From: Salminus brasiliensis
Lineage: Eukaryota; Chordata; Actinopteri; Characiformes; Bryconidae
Direction: 5' to 3'
Assembly: GCF_030463535.1 (NCBI RefSeq)
Contig: NC_132893.1
Location: 17,654,027 to 17,718,026 of the forward strand
Length of the DNA stretch: 64,000 bases
The notes under the pieces are model-generated. The model did not search any database, had not been told where the DNA came from, and saw only the letters and a list, made by a program, of their open reading frames with translations. The position numbers were made by a program, and so were the translations under genes. Below, in pieces: positions 26,301 through 37,943 of this stretch (positions are counted from its first letter, which is position 1; every line of letters begins with the position of its first letter).

Positions 26301-29300
26301 CTTGACTGGCCCATGTTTATATACACAGACACACTCTTGTTGCTGCAGCTGCAAAGTTTGTCGGATGCGAGATCTCTCGCACATACTCATTAGCAACCAC
26401 CTTGGCAGTGATGCATATGGAAATGTGTGTGTCTTGGGTTTCGTAGGCCATGGCATCTGACTGTAAGAGAGTGACTGTGCTGAAATACTTCCTGGAGGCT
26501 CTGTGTGGGCAGGAGGAGCCACTGCTGGCCTTTAAAGGTGGGAAGTACATTTCAATTGCAGTGTCCCCTGTTCCCAGCCAACAAGTAGAGGACAAGAGCG
26601 AGTCACAGACCCACGAGCAAAACGAGGTGAGTGCACACCCCAGCCCCTCTCGCACACAGCCGCCTTACAGCGGCATATGCTAAAATGATCATCCTAAGCT
26701 GAATTAAGTGACTACATGAGCTCATAGCAATATTAATGTACAGCTATATGTTTATTTCCTCATTTCCTCATTCCTCATTCCTCATATTTCCTCAGGTTTC
26801 TACAGTAAAAAAACTTCTTCTTGCCAATAAAATACAGAGATTCAGTTTTTTTTATCCCATAGCGATGTAGAGAAACCTATCTATGTACATGTTATGAGTA
26901 GCTTTCTTCACTCAGCTTCTTAAGAAAACCGTACAACAGATTGCAACAAGAAAAATCCTAATTTAAACAAAAGAGGCCACATTTCTAATTTATACCGGTT
27001 CTAACTAAAGTCCTTTTACTTGCTTTTAAAAGCTGTAAAGGGCTGAACTCCCGAGATTTCCACAGCCTGTCTGTTTGCTGTAACTCTTAATCTTGGATCT
27101 GTAAATCCAAATTTGTTTTCTGGCCTTTTGCAAAAAACAGAAAACAATTGTAATTGTAACTGTAATTGTTCTGTAACTCTAAACTGTGCTTCTTATTAGA
27201 CAGTTAAGCTTAGCACATACTTAACATTTTGTTCAATGAATTATCTTTTTTGGGTGGGATTGTTCTTTAATAAATCTGTTTTTCTAATATCTGTTTTTAT
27301 GAGCTTTAAGTTTCATTTAAATGTTTTATTGTATTGCTGTTGATTGAGAGTAACAGTAACAAAGCACTGAATGATTTTCTTTTGTACAGTTTCATCTTTA
27401 TGAAAAGAAGTATTATTGATTTTGCTTACTGATTGGCTGAGTGAGTTGACTGACTAACTTTGTTGAAATCGTATACACAAGGACTGCCTCTTGTTTGGCT
27501 AGAAAATACATTTTCTCATGTGGTACATTTTACCACAAAGCTAACAAGTATATGTGCTGCAGAGAGGAGATGTGTAGTCTTAGTTGAGCTGAGGTTGTGT
27601 CTCATTGCTTGAAATAATATAGTAAAGGGAAGTGGTGCAAAGACATACTGTGGCATCAGCCACGCCCAGCCGGTCTCATGCAGCAGTGACACTGTGGTGT
27701 TAATCACAAGCCTTGTTCATGAGGTTCTGGGCCCTTCACATCTAGTACAAATGTAATCTACATCTTAAGGCTCTGAGGGCAAGGCTAGAGTCCTTTACCA
27801 GGCAGGGTCACATGAAATGGTACATGAAACATAATAGATGTTGTTTCATGCCATGAACCTTTTTCGAAAAAAAAACAAAAGGGCATATATTTTGGTCCCA
27901 AACTCCCCCTTGATTGTATGCAGCCACTGGCGGTCCAGCAAAACAAGGCTTATAATATTCCTCTTATAAAGTGTGTTTATTTGTTCCAGGAGGACGATGT
28001 CATAGTGGAAGAATCGTCTCTTTCTGCATCGGAGGGAGAGATAGATGAAGAGATTGAGGGAGATGGAAGCGAGGACGACATCAGAGAGTTAAGAGCCAGA
28101 CGCCACGCTCTAGCCCACAAACTGGCACAGCAGCAGAAGCGCAGAGACAAAATACAGGTACAGTACCCACAGAGGTATTCCCGCAGCAACAAATGTTACA
28201 TTGCAGCTAACTGAGTGACTCTGTGTGTGTGTGTGTGTGTTCTCTAGGCTGTTCTGCAGACTGGTGGTCAGCTGGAGCTGGAAATCAGACCCTTTTACCT
28301 TGTCCCTGACACCAACTGCTTCATTGACCATTTAGAGGGCCTGAGGAAGCTTTTGGCCTGTGGTACATACATTCTAGTGGTTCCTCTGATTGGTGAGTCT
28401 TTAGTTCATTGCTTGTGACCTTCACTCCTCTGCATGAATGCTTATCTAGACTATGCCACTGTTGATGACCTAACCAAAACAAGTATTTATTTATAGACCT
28501 GTGTATATCCATTCCAGCAAAGTCAGACCCTGAGAGTTTTCTGCAGTTTTTCTTTTTTAATTTGGTTAAACAATATTACATTGTTTCACATGAGGGGACA
28601 CCTATTGTAAATTTTATATTTCACACAACGTGTACACATTTATGGCATTTGGCCGAGGCTTTTATTCACAGCAACTTGCATTTATGTCACACAGGTAACA
28701 GGAGTTATATAGAGTTAGGAGTCTTGCCCAAGGATCCTTATTGTTGTGGTGCGATTTGCTTGACTAGCTGGGGGAAATTTAAACCCTGGTCTGCCACAGA
28801 CAGTCTGATGAAATGGCACAAAATCGGTGTGCATGTCCACATTTCGTCAGACTATGACAGTCATCAAAGTGTGCTGTTTACATAACTATAGCTTTAGATA
28901 ATTGGAACCATTATTCTGCAGATGAATGTGGTTATTGCTGTTCTGTACAGTATCTGGGATGTTGTAAACTGTGCATGTAACCAACTCCTTTAACATTTTT
29001 GTTTCCCTGCTGTGTATTTTTCAGTGATTACAGAGCTCGATGGCTTAGCAAAGGGGCAGGAGAGCCGCGATGGAGACTCTGCTGGTGTAGGCGGGGCTGC
29101 TCACGCCAGGCTGGTGCAGGAGTGTGCTAAAGCAGCTGTGACTTTCCTGGAGAAGGGCTTTGAGGCCCGAGAGCCAGGCCTCAGAGCACTTACCAGCAGA
29201 GGGAATCAGCTGGAGTCCATTGCCTTCCGCAGTGAGGATACATCTGGACAAAAGGTGTGGATGCTCTCTAGTCAATAGATCACTGTGGTAATTGTTGCAC

Positions 29301-29861
29301 TTCTTAGTAATCCATAGTTGATTAGGATTCCAAAATACTCTCTACAGCAAAGGTCTCTGTTGCCTGAACTCTCCTCATGTTTGGAGAGTACAACAAACAT
29401 GGTATATTGAATTCAACACTGAGTGCAGAACCTTTCATATACAGAATACCGAATGTGCTGCTGTTCTGTTTTTCCAGGGCAATAACGATGACGTGATTCT
29501 GTCTTGCTGCCTGCATTACTGTCAAGACAAGGCCAAGGATTTCATGCCTGCTCATAGAGGTGAGCTCAGTTCCTGTTTATCTAAGCCAAAAAAAACCCCT
29601 CTGTGCAAGTTAGACTTTGGTTTCAGTTCTAGTAATGCCATGTTTAATGGCTTGTCAGCTTTTGAAGCCCCACTCGATGGTGGTCACTCTTGCACAGTGA
29701 ATCATAACCAATGCTTTTATGTTCTCTCAGATGGGCTGGTCCGGCTGCGTAGGGAGGTGGTTCTCCTGACAGATGACCGGAACCTGCGCGTGAAGGCCTT
29801 GACTCGCAATGTCCCAGTTCGAGACATCCCTGCTTTCCTGAGCTGGGCTAAAGTGGGCTGA
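12802..29861 (+). CDS. smg6: SMG6 (EST1A), PIN-domain endonuclease of nonsense-mediated mRNA decay; 19 coding exons
   Basis: Coding exons: 12802-12877, 13687-16012, 18371-18563, 18812-18922, 19969-20075, 20176-20254, 20393-20503, 21962-22174, 24536-24597, 24775-24920, 25119-25235, 25485-25656, 26046-26262, 26447-26626, 27990-28157, 28248-28392, 29025-29254, 29478-29559, 29731-29861 (TGA). All introns are GT/AG, phases match throughout, and the total is 4,866 nt (1,621 aa; human SMG6 is about 1,419, the excess lying mainly in exon 2). Start: MADELDRVRIS, like the human N-terminus. Two exon-junction-complex-binding motifs are visible near residues 40-57 (RPDLQRYQPG) and 144-160 (KPDREIYQPGG). 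The 14-3-3-like/helical region runs from about 760 to 1390, an acidic linker lies in exon 15, and the C-terminal PIN nuclease domain starts near 1437 with the three catalytic Asp at about D1447 (VPDTN), D1555 (GNNDD) and D1594 (LTDDRN). In the family this enzyme cleaves mRNA near premature stops. Exon ends are read by eye and alternative splicing cannot be excluded. Confidence 0.97.
12878..13686 (+). other. smg6 intron 1, dense in GCTAGC/GTTAGC words
   Basis: The intron runs from a GTTAGA donor to a pyrimidine-rich CACAG acceptor. Between about 12970 and 13520 it is packed with GCTAGC, TAGCTAGC, GTTAGC and CTAACG words, far more than base composition suggests. No open coding potential was recognised. 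Confidence 0.7.
13687..16012 (+). CDS. smg6: smg6 exon 2: large disordered N-terminal exon
   Basis: This 2,326-nt exon encodes most of the N-terminal half, mainly Lys/Arg/Glu/Gly/Ser-rich and low in complexity. Islands that match vertebrate SMG6 are the two EJC-binding motifs, an RGRGILILPAH block near residue 570, TRRLWDPNNPDKKPAL near 615, LHFLDTDDE near 655 and YYKFQNSDNPY near 684. It ends in the start of the 14-3-3-like region (LLRVADSQELQLSNLLSRE). The reading frame stays open upstream of the acceptor to 13626, but a CT-rich tract plus CACAG at 13686 and the phase with exon 1 show that the real exon begins at 13687. Confidence 0.93.
16013..18024 (+). other. smg6 intron 2, unique part
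   Basis: About 2 kb of AT-rich intron with a TATATG-rich stretch near 16975-17005; apart from the SINE at its end no repeat or gene was recognised. Confidence 0.5.
18025..18302 (+). mobile_element. tRNA-derived SINE copy 1 (in smg6 intron 2)
   Basis: It has an A-box-like TGGCTCAGAGCTTAG and a B-box-like GGGTTTGATACCC about 35 bases on, typical of a tRNA-derived head. Then come CTGTTGGGCCCTTGATCAAG, a (GT)n tract (18199-18232) and the tail CGGAGGACACATTTTGTTAC. It shares this layout with 34126-34412 (inverted) and the head with 33187-33330. Confidence 0.75.
21020..21140. repeat. Fragment of an ATAACATTA-type inverted-repeat element in smg6 intron 7
   Basis: AGTATAGAAACAAGGAGGTG followed by GTTCTGGCTGGTTT resembles one end of a fish DNA-element family that ends in TTAATGTTATGGCTGAT. 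The terminal repeat is eroded. Confidence 0.3.
22175..24535 (+). other. smg6 intron 8, largest unique intron
   Basis: About 2.4 kb with a (CA)n microsatellite at 23291-23320, a T run at 23410-23428 and otherwise AT-rich sequence. No gene or SINE was identified. Confidence 0.6.
26627..27989 (+). other. smg6 intron 14
   Basis: About 1.36 kb; a short CCTCATT direct repeat cluster lies at 26756-26790. No recognised gene or transposon. Confidence 0.6.
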
Positions 29862-31575
29862 GAAAAAGGGGGCCAGACATCGCTGTAAAAACCGCTCAAC
29901 CTCCACTGCAATGGAGTGGAAAGCAAGAACACAGCACAGGGGAGAGAGAGAGAGACAGTGTGTTTGTGTGAGAGGCGAAAGCAAGGAGCTTTTTTTTGTC
30001 AGACCAACAACAACAACAAAAAAAAGCATAGAATGAGAAATGAAGTCATTTTCAAAGAGATGAGGAAGAGTTTCTTTATCCCCTTAATACCAGAATGCTT
30101 GGAGACTAGCAGGAGAGAGTTTGAGAAGGTGAGTCAGATTGAGCTGAACAGGGGGTCGCACCTGTTAGGTGCAGGGAATGGTTTTGAGGTGCAATTGCAG
30201 GGCTGTGTGTGTTTCTCAGCGAGTGAGTGCGAGTGTGTATGGGAGAGAATAACACAGACGGGCTTTCTCAGCTGTACTGTGTAGTCTACTGTATGCGTGC
30301 TGGCTAGCAATATTGAGCATAAAGTAGTTCAGTGAGGGAGAGCTGGAGAGAGCTTGTGGTTCGAGCTTGTGTAAAGTCAGACCACAATGGTTGGTACTCT
30401 TCCTGTGCATGACTACTTTGGCACCCCACAGGGCAGCCTGTGATGAGTGTAGAGCTCCTGTTGGGGCAATGTGAGGGACTTGGGGCAGAGAGCTGGGGGG
30501 ATGTTACCTTCTGTCTTTGCTCTTGCTCCTGTTCTATGGCCTACAAGACCTTACATGAGACATTTTGTTGCCTCTGTAGTTGCTTTAGTTGATTTCGGCT
30601 TGATCAGCTTTATTATTTGCAGTGTCGTCTGGCTTTTGTTTTGTTTGTTTTTTTTTCTCAAAGGTTCGTTGATCTATCTATAGTGCTGTGGACGCGTGGC
30701 TTGTCGTGGTGTGGCTTTGATACATGTATAAGTACAGCGGTGCTCTACTTTAATGTTTAATGCATTAATTACAACCAGCATCACAGTAGCTCAGCCAGCA
30801 CCACCCTAAACGTGAAGTGATTTCACTCATTGCAAAATTAACGCCGACTGCTGCGGTTTCATAGCTTTCCCAGTTTGTTTGTTTTTTCCTGTGGGTGAGG
30901 AGACACGTGGACACAAAGAAGAAGGAGAAGTGATTGCCAGGCTCAATCTGAATGATTGCATTTTTCTCCTTTGCTAACACTGTTCCACAGTAGGACAATA
31001 TTTGGTTTAAGCTGTGTGTAAATTTTGGCCATGCATTTTTCAGTCTCCTCCGATTCTCCTTTCGTTAAGATCTATTAGAATATCTGTAAAAAGCCTGTCA
31101 CATCCCACTTTCACTGCAATCACTATTTTTAATAGTCATTTACATTAGTACAATACTTTTTGCAGGTCTGATTAGTTTGTTCCCACAATAATTAAATTGT
31201 TTCAACAGCATAATCAAAAAGGGTCCAAACTCCTCTTAAACTATGCTTTTTGTTTTTTCCCTTGTTTTTCTTTCTTCCGAGTGAAAGTGTTTATTTGCAG
31301 ACATATTGTATTTGTCCTCCATAATGTAACTCTTTGCTGCTCCTTGTCATAGTCCAGGATTTTTTGGAAATGTGGTGTTTTGCAACATCCTCAGCTTAAT
31401 GGCTTCTGATATTTCAGTTTGCTGGAGTCTGTAGTTTATGGCACCATCTTCTATGGCATATTGATGTTAAAAGAGCGCATTAGCAGTGCATCATTTATAG
31501 CAGCAAATGCCCACGTTTGACCCCATGGAGAATTTGCATCTTCAGTTGAATAAATGCTTTCAGTTCTCCTTGCTG
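29862..31575 (+). other. smg6: Probable smg6 3' UTR
   Basis: Sequence after the smg6 TGA contains no recognisable coding exon. The first clear AATAAA on the + strand is at 31549-31554, which would give a 3' UTR of about 1.7 kb. The end is inferred from the signal alone. Confidence 0.45.
31549..31554 (+). terminator. Candidate polyadenylation signal for smg6
   Basis: AATAAA in TTGAATAAATGC, followed by T-rich sequence (a run of T near 31590). It is the first canonical hexamer found downstream of the smg6 stop codon in this strand; usage is not shown. Confidence 0.4.
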
Positions 31576-32279
31576 CTGCTGTTATTTTTTTTTATTTCTT
31601 ATTGATGGTCGTCTTATTGATGCCATGAGTTGCAACCTTTATCATGGCCCATAGATGGCTCCCTTTTCATGCTGATACACTGGTTTACCTTTGGACCTAA
31701 TGTCTCGTCTGGTTGGGGGATTCTGCTTCTTTAAGGTGAACGCAGTGCTCTGCATCAGCCACCCAAGCGTAAGCTCGCCATGACCAAGGTCAAGCATTGG
31801 CTAGAGGGTTTGTAAAGCTTCTCAGTTTTGGGCGGTGGACCACCAGCCTTTCACTCTGCTCCCGGAGAGTTACCTTCCTGCAAACTTTGCCTGTCTGAAT
31901 GCGGTGTGGTAGATTTGGTTCTGAGCTGAAACCTGCAGCTAGGAAGCCCTTTAGAAAAAAGGGCTGGATATTACTGCTCTGTAGTAACCAAGCTCCCATC
32001 AATAGCTTTGTGAGGAGTTTGAGTGGTCATCCAAGTGGTCAACGAGTCATCCAACATTAGTAATTGAGCTCACTAATGCTCTCATGCCCAAAATGCAATG
32101 GATCTTCACGGCAGTTATCTAGCATTAATTGTCAAGGAAGCTAGATGCTGTTACTGCACCAACGTGTTGGCAAACTACCTATTAATATCCTTCATTTCAG
32201 AAGAAACATTACCTGACCAAGTGTCTACAAACTTTGACAAGTGTATTTTTAATGTTTTATGCTGAACTAGAGAGAAAAA

Positions 32280-32287
<8 letters not shown>

Positions 32288-32347
<60 letters not shown>
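32288..32347. repeat. (TA)n microsatellite
   Basis: About 29 TA units preceded by an A run, in the smg6-zdhhc20 convergent interval. Confidence 0.97.
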
Positions 32348-32349
<2 letters not shown>

Positions 32350-32428
32350 ATTCTGACAATTATTGTAAACCTAACATGACGCAGTAAAGTGACACACCTG
32401 AAGCATAACGGGGAACCAAAAAGCAATG

Positions 32429-32434
32429 TTTATT
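32429..32434 (-). terminator. Candidate distal polyadenylation signal for zdhhc20
   Basis: AATAAA on the minus strand, followed downstream by a T/G-rich stretch (gctttttggttcc). It is one of several candidates and would imply a 3' UTR over 4 kb long containing SINE copies, so it is a weak call. Confidence 0.2.
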
Positions 32435-33186
32435 AACAGTTCATAATTACACATACTAGAAATTTGAAGTGTAATCTACAAAATACAAACCTTATTAGAC
32501 ATAGGGGGGGGGCATAAATCTGTGCAAACTGTTTAGACTTCTGAAACTTTTTGTTGTTTAAATATTACATCATAAGCCCAAAGTGGGCTGGAGGTAAGTA
32601 CAAAAACAAAATACTGTACATGCAAACAAATACATTTTTATGTAAAAAATACTAATGCTTAATACTAACAGCAACATGGTCCTTGATCAATGTTTGGTAT
32701 TTGATTCCAGTAACATTTGAAAAATGAAGAGGTTATCAGTCATTAGTGGGATCCATCATTCTGAAAAGCATTTGGTATTGATGTTGATCATGGTCCTGAA
32801 GTTTAACTTAAAATCATGTGAAACGTCTCCAGGAACACTGTTAATATTCAAGTTTTGTAAAATGCAGAAACACATTCAGTGCTCACTGGAAAGGAATAGT
32901 TGAAACATCAGATTAACATGATTTATCACTCATCCTAGATACAGTCGTTTAGCGGAGGTGTGTTTGATATCTGACGTGCTTCTTTAGTTCCCAGCGAGGG
33001 ATCCTAGGCTAATGTTGCTAACATGATCACCAATAGCAAGGATAGACCTTTGAGCTATTTATTTAACTAAACTAAACTACTTATCTTGCAAAATGTCCCT
33101 CTCTGTTTTGGTGTCAAACTGGGCTGCAGTGTGTGGGGTAAGTCAACATGGCTACCCCACATTTTGCTACGTGGAGAACTCTTGAC

Positions 33187-33330
33187 TAAAGGAAGTGGTG
33201 GCTCAGTGGTTAGAGCACTAGGCTGTTGATGAGAGGGTTGTGGGTTCGATACCCACACTTCCTTGGGGGTGGCGGCGATGGCTGCCTGTTGCTCCAGGAG
33301 CACATGCTCACCGTCACACACAGTGTGTGT
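33187..33330 (+). mobile_element. tRNA-derived SINE copy 2, head portion
   Basis: AGTGGTGGCTCAGTGGTTAG (A-box region) and GGGTTCGATACCC (B box) form a tRNA-like head. The body diverges after TTGGGGGTGGCGG and the tail is absent or unrecognisable. Confidence 0.65.
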
Positions 33331-33962
33331 ACACTAAAACGTCCACCAGAAGAGGTGAATATGCTTAAAACAAACCACTTTGTTTTGAGGGATGGGTTGA
33401 GAGACATGTCTGGGGCATGTACTTACTCTTTTATTGTAAATTTTAATGTTAGCCTAGCATCTCCCATCTCTAGACTAAATAAGCAAACATGAATAGCAAA
33501 CCTGCCTTATGGCCTGCATCTTAACCAAGAAATAAATCACAGTCATTAGACTGTTCCTTGCGCTGCTGCTTAAAGAAGTTATTGTCTACTCTTTAACAGC
33601 ATTTGATGTTAAAAGCGGTGCTGTGGCTATAGCTGATTTGTTTCTGCAGGTTACTGGTTGGTGAACTGCTGATTCAGGTTGAGGACACTGATATAATTTG
33701 CATAATTAGTTTGGAGAGTAAAAGAAAAGGCAAAGTATAAAAGTATTTACATGGGATGTTTTACTCCGTTTTGTGTATAGATGTAAATGTATATAGAACT
33801 GTTGAGCAGGAGGATCAGAAGGTTTGTATAAAGTGAGCACATGGCATGACAAGCAACATCATAAAACACTGGTAATGTTCCCCTGCAGTAGCCACAGGGG
33901 AGTAGAAGAGAACAGAAAACTGACCATGTAAACAGAACTTAAAAAATATATAGAAAATCTCA

Positions 33963-34128
33963 ATCAGCCATAACATTAAAGGGACAACGGTCAAAGCATC
34001 AATGACTGAGGCAGAGCAACTCAAACTGCAGGGGTGTTGCCAGTATCCAGCTTGACGGGTCAGAACAAGGGAACAGGGGGGGGGCCTTCGGCACATTATG
34101 CAGGTGGCTTAATGTTATGGCTGGTTGA
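33963..34128. mobile_element. Short element with ATCAGCCATAACATTAA terminal repeats
   Basis: ATCAGCCATAACATTAA at 33963 is matched in reverse complement by TTAATGTTATGGCTGGTTGAT ending near 34128, enclosing about 130 bp. Half of the same repeat (CATCAGCCATAACATT) recurs at 34491. The end resembles a non-autonomous DNA element common in otophysan fishes. Confidence 0.55.
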
Positions 34129-34412
34129 TGTAAAGGTGCACATATTTGTCACTGTACACTGTACAGCGAAATGTGTCCTCCTTTAACCCATCTGGTAGTG
34201 AACACACACTCACACACACATGTGTTAGGGGCAGTGAGTACACACTGGTGCCCACAGTGGTGGGCAGCCAACTCCAGCGCCCGGGGAGCAGAGAGGGTAA
34301 AGGGCCTTGCTCAAGGGCCCAACAGTGGCAGTTTGCCGAGCCCGGGAATCGAACCCACAACCCTGTTATCAATATCCCGGCGCTCTAACCGCTGAGCCAC
34401 CACTGCCCCTAA
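34126..34412 (-). mobile_element. tRNA-derived SINE copy 3, complete, directly beside a DNA element
   Basis: On the minus strand: AGTGGTGGCTCAGCGGTTAG at the head, GGGTTCGATTCCCGGGCTCG (B box), GTTGGGCCCTTGAGCAAGG, a CA/TG-rich part and a tail reading GAGGACACATTTCGCTGTAC and then TGCACCTTTACATCAACC. It is the best-preserved of the three copies. Confidence 0.8.
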
Positions 34413-34906
34413 TTGGAGTGGAGACAGAGCACGGGCATGTATGTACAAACCAATGTAAAAACTTTACATTTTTGGAGAATTTCTATTGGCCATCAGCCAT
34501 AACATTTTGACACGTTTGTGAAAGGCAGCTGGTGTTGTCCAAACATGTCAAAGCGTATGAACAAAAAGTAGAACATCCTATGTTTCAAACCTTAAAATGA
34601 GGAACTTCTGAAGTGCGTGCTTTGTGGAGGAACAATAAACCATGTGAGTCTGTTAATATGCTAATACCGTTTAGTTTCAGTGCAGAGTGAGAATGATTAG
34701 ACGATGGGGAATACAAAAAAAAGTTTATACGTTCTAAAACACTCTTTTGCCTGAGTTCTTCTTCACTGACCTGAAGTTCTAAGCTACTATGTGAAATCCT
34801 AAAGCTGAAGGCACAAGGCTTGTTTTCTAATATGCAAGGGGTGCATTCTTAAACAGGCTGATAAATTTTAAACCTTTGTTTTGTGATGAATACAATGATA
34901 CACTAG

Positions 34907-35260
34907 CATTCAGAAGTTTGGAATCACTTGAACACACATTCATTTATATATATATAAATGGATTTAAGACTGAGATTTTGTTAGACATTTCAGAAGAATA
35001 AAAAAAAAAACATTATGGTTTATTTATCTATTATGTATCTGCATTCAGTATAATAAATTTGCCATGAAAGTTGGCCTCCACTATTGAAATAATACATTTT
35101 GGATATTTGATGAATTTCAAATGTATTATTTTAATGAAATTCAATTTCTTAACTTTTATTATATAACTGCTGTACATTTAACAACTAATTCACTTATAGA
35201 TAGAGCATATAAAAAAGTTCTTAACAAATAATTGCAGAAAATATTGATTCCAAACTTTTA
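34907..35260. mobile_element. Non-autonomous Tc1-type MITE
   Basis: CATTCAGAAGTTTGGAATCA (34907-34926) and its complement TGATTCCAAACTTTTA (35245-35260) bound about 350 bp of AT-rich DNA with no transposase. AGTTTGGAATCA ends are typical of a fish Tc1 family. Confidence 0.6.
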
Positions 35261-36298
35261 ACTTTATGTATGTTCACTGTAAACTGACTTTTTATGTCTG
35301 AAAAAGCTTGCCTTCATAAGCACTTCTGCTGTAAAGTTTTTTCCAAACATCTAGCATCAGACACTGTACATACTAATATTGTAGCACTGTACCAACGATT
35401 CCTGAACAAGGCCTAAAATAGGCCTTGGTCAACGCTGAAGGAAGTTGGAGGTGGTTCATTCATCCCACAGAATCAGTCATGAGGTCTCAGAAGAGTGCGG
35501 TTGAAATGCGAGGACAAGCTTGTCCTGTTCAGTGAACGTCTAATGGAAACCACGTCAAGAGGTACCACCTCAACGAGCTGTCACTTCAAAATGCGCTGCT
35601 ATTTGTGCACTGAACTTTCAGTTGTTTTGTTGCATTTCTGCAAGTGTCAAGTAGGGCTTATTCCATAGATGACACATATCAGAGAGCTTGAAGACAAAAA
35701 ACAAACAATTTTTTAACATAATCTCTTGCTGCTGCTTCTCTGCGGACAGTCATTTCCAAAAAATAAACCAACCAAACAAAAACACATATCCAAAACACAC
35801 ATTTCACATTTTGCTTCAGCATCTGCCCATAGGCTCCTTTTTGTGCTTCAAGTCAATACTATTTCAGCTCTTTCTTAATTACAGGAAAATTATTGTGCAT
35901 GGAAATCTGCCCTTGTGCTTCAAAAGTGACATACAATAATAATAAAAAAAAAGATAAACCCTTGAGGCAGCTTGAGAGACAGTGGTCTCTATCAAGGCTC
36001 TGAGGACAAGCTGTCTTTTTCCTTCTCAGCTTCCTCGAAAAAACACACACTGGCCTTTAACTTGGCGAATCCTATTGTTTTACAGTTTTTTAATGCCTTC
36101 AGAAGACTGTAGTGTTTACTACCAGTTATTCCAAGTAGCCTGAGTGCCAGATTGCTTGATACAGGCATTTCTGCTGCCTGTCCAAAAATGATCAAACTTT
36201 CTTTACTTTCCATGTAGTAGTTGAAGTAGTAGACATAATAATAATAATAATAATAATAATAATTTTAAATATAAAATTTTAAGCATGATATTTCACTG
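35261..36298. other. Possible zdhhc20 3' UTR or intergenic DNA
   Basis: No coding frame with recognisable protein character. An (AAT)n run lies at 36235-36262 and the inverted words AGGCCTAAAATAGGCCT at 35411-35427. Confidence 0.4.
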
Positions 36299-36299
36299 T

Positions 36300-36792
36300 T
36301 ACTCCAGTTCCTTAAAACTTAATAAACTTCCTAGCAAAAAAAACAAAACAAAAACACCCAAAAGGTAAAAAAAAAATGCTAGCAAATGGCTGAAGTACCA
36401 TAGCTTTGACATAATCATGTTTTGCATTGTTTGTCTCAAAACGTCCCAGTAAAAATATGAGACTTGAATCAGTCCAAAAAGAAGAAACAAAGAATACAAC
36501 TGGAGTATTTGGTCAAAGAAAAGTGTGTTGGTGTAGGAGTGTACAAGATGGAAACGGAAAGCAGGTCCCATTAGTACAGGGGAGACAGTACTGAGTGATG
36601 AAAAAAGTCCATAGCGACATGGATGCTGCTTCGCATGTGTGTTCATTGGTTACCGGTTTCCATAGAGATCAGTGGGAGCTGCAAAGCTTAAGGCATCTGT
36701 GATGGCTCTGTGGTCTCTCGAGTTAAACAAAGAGCGCACAGCTCCAGAATGGTCAGACTGGCTTGTTACCAATCACTTCTGGCCCGAAGATC
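36300..36792 (-). other. zdhhc20: Candidate 3' UTR exon of zdhhc20 (low end unknown)
   Basis: The last coding exon has its TAA at 37946-37944 and then GCAG|gtaagc, a strong donor at 37939, four bases after the stop. A matching acceptor with a pyrimidine tract (ccttttctcatag) lies at 36793, so a non-coding terminal exon probably begins at 36792. Its end is not resolved; minus-strand AATAAA words occur at about 35023-35028, 33058 and 32429-32434. Confidence 0.5.
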
Positions 36793-37481
36793 CTATGAGA
36801 AAAGGCAAGGATTCAAATATTTAATTCATCCTTATCACTACTGCAAATCACTTTAAGGCAATAAATAAGCCCAGAAATAATTGCAATAAGCAATACGGTC
36901 ATTTAATGATATATCTATCTATCTCTATATATGTGTATAACATTTAACAGCACAAGAATTTTATTACACCAGTTACACCATTAATGGGCTCTGCTCGTTA
37001 ATCCGCAGCTTTGAAACCAAGTCCATTTGGACTCCCTCTTCCTAGCTTTCAGGCTGGAATTATGCAGTCTTTGTGGAAATACAGCTATTAGCTTTGAGTA
37101 ATACGTTGCTAGCGGTGTAATGGATCTCAGAACCCGTGGTTCAGAACGTGATCATGTTTTTTGGAATCACGGATTGGATCATTTTTTTTTATATCAGCAA
37201 AAAAGGGAGACAAAATTTGCTCTCACTGAAACTTCAGGTGTGTGGCCATGCTTGATGAATTACCATTGTCTCTTAAACATTAAAAACAGACCAACTGCCT
37301 TTTTGCGTGACGTTCAAACTTTTCTGTGGTGCTCATTTCACAGAGGACATAACGCGTCCCGTTTGTCCTACTTTGAAATACAGGCTACAAATGTCAGTGT
37401 AACGCTCGAATAAATGGTGTGAAAGACTATGGCAGCAGTAAATCTGCATTCCACACTGCTATTGTTAAGCTTTTTGGTTCA

Positions 37482-37485
<4 letters not shown>

Positions 37486-37564
<79 letters not shown>
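37486..37564. repeat. Long uninterrupted (CA)n microsatellite
   Basis: About 39 perfect CA units in the likely 3' UTR intron of zdhhc20. Apparent open frames here are products of the repeat. Confidence 0.97.
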
Positions 37565-37571
<7 letters not shown>

Positions 37572-37943
37572 AGAGGTGCGTATGGACGTGCCATTATTGA
37601 TGCACTGGTCATTGTCACACTGTACTTTTGTCCTACACGTTAGATGTTGCTGTCCTCTCAACACACTGACTGGCTAAAATACACGCGAGTAAATACACGC
37701 GAGTAAACAGTGGGTAACATCAAGTATTGCAAAAATGATCATGGTCATGTCCATATATTGTACGATAGGTCAATAACATAATTATCATGACAGGCCTATA
37801 GGAAACACCAAAAGAATAACATAGAAGGCTGGGTTATGTGCCCCAGATTATGCCCAGGCTTGGACTGTAGCCATGTGTACACATGCCAATACTATGAACA
37901 TGCCCATGTGTGTACGTAATCCCATCTTCACCTGCTTACCTGC

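Noticed and set aside
33187-33260. Possible tRNA gene (A and B boxes)
   Set aside because: The head continues into a SINE body, two other copies share it and the cloverleaf is not intact, so it is a tRNA-derived SINE and not a tRNA gene.
37419-37677. Open frames of His-Thr or Cys-Val repeats
   Set aside because: Products of the (CA)n microsatellite.
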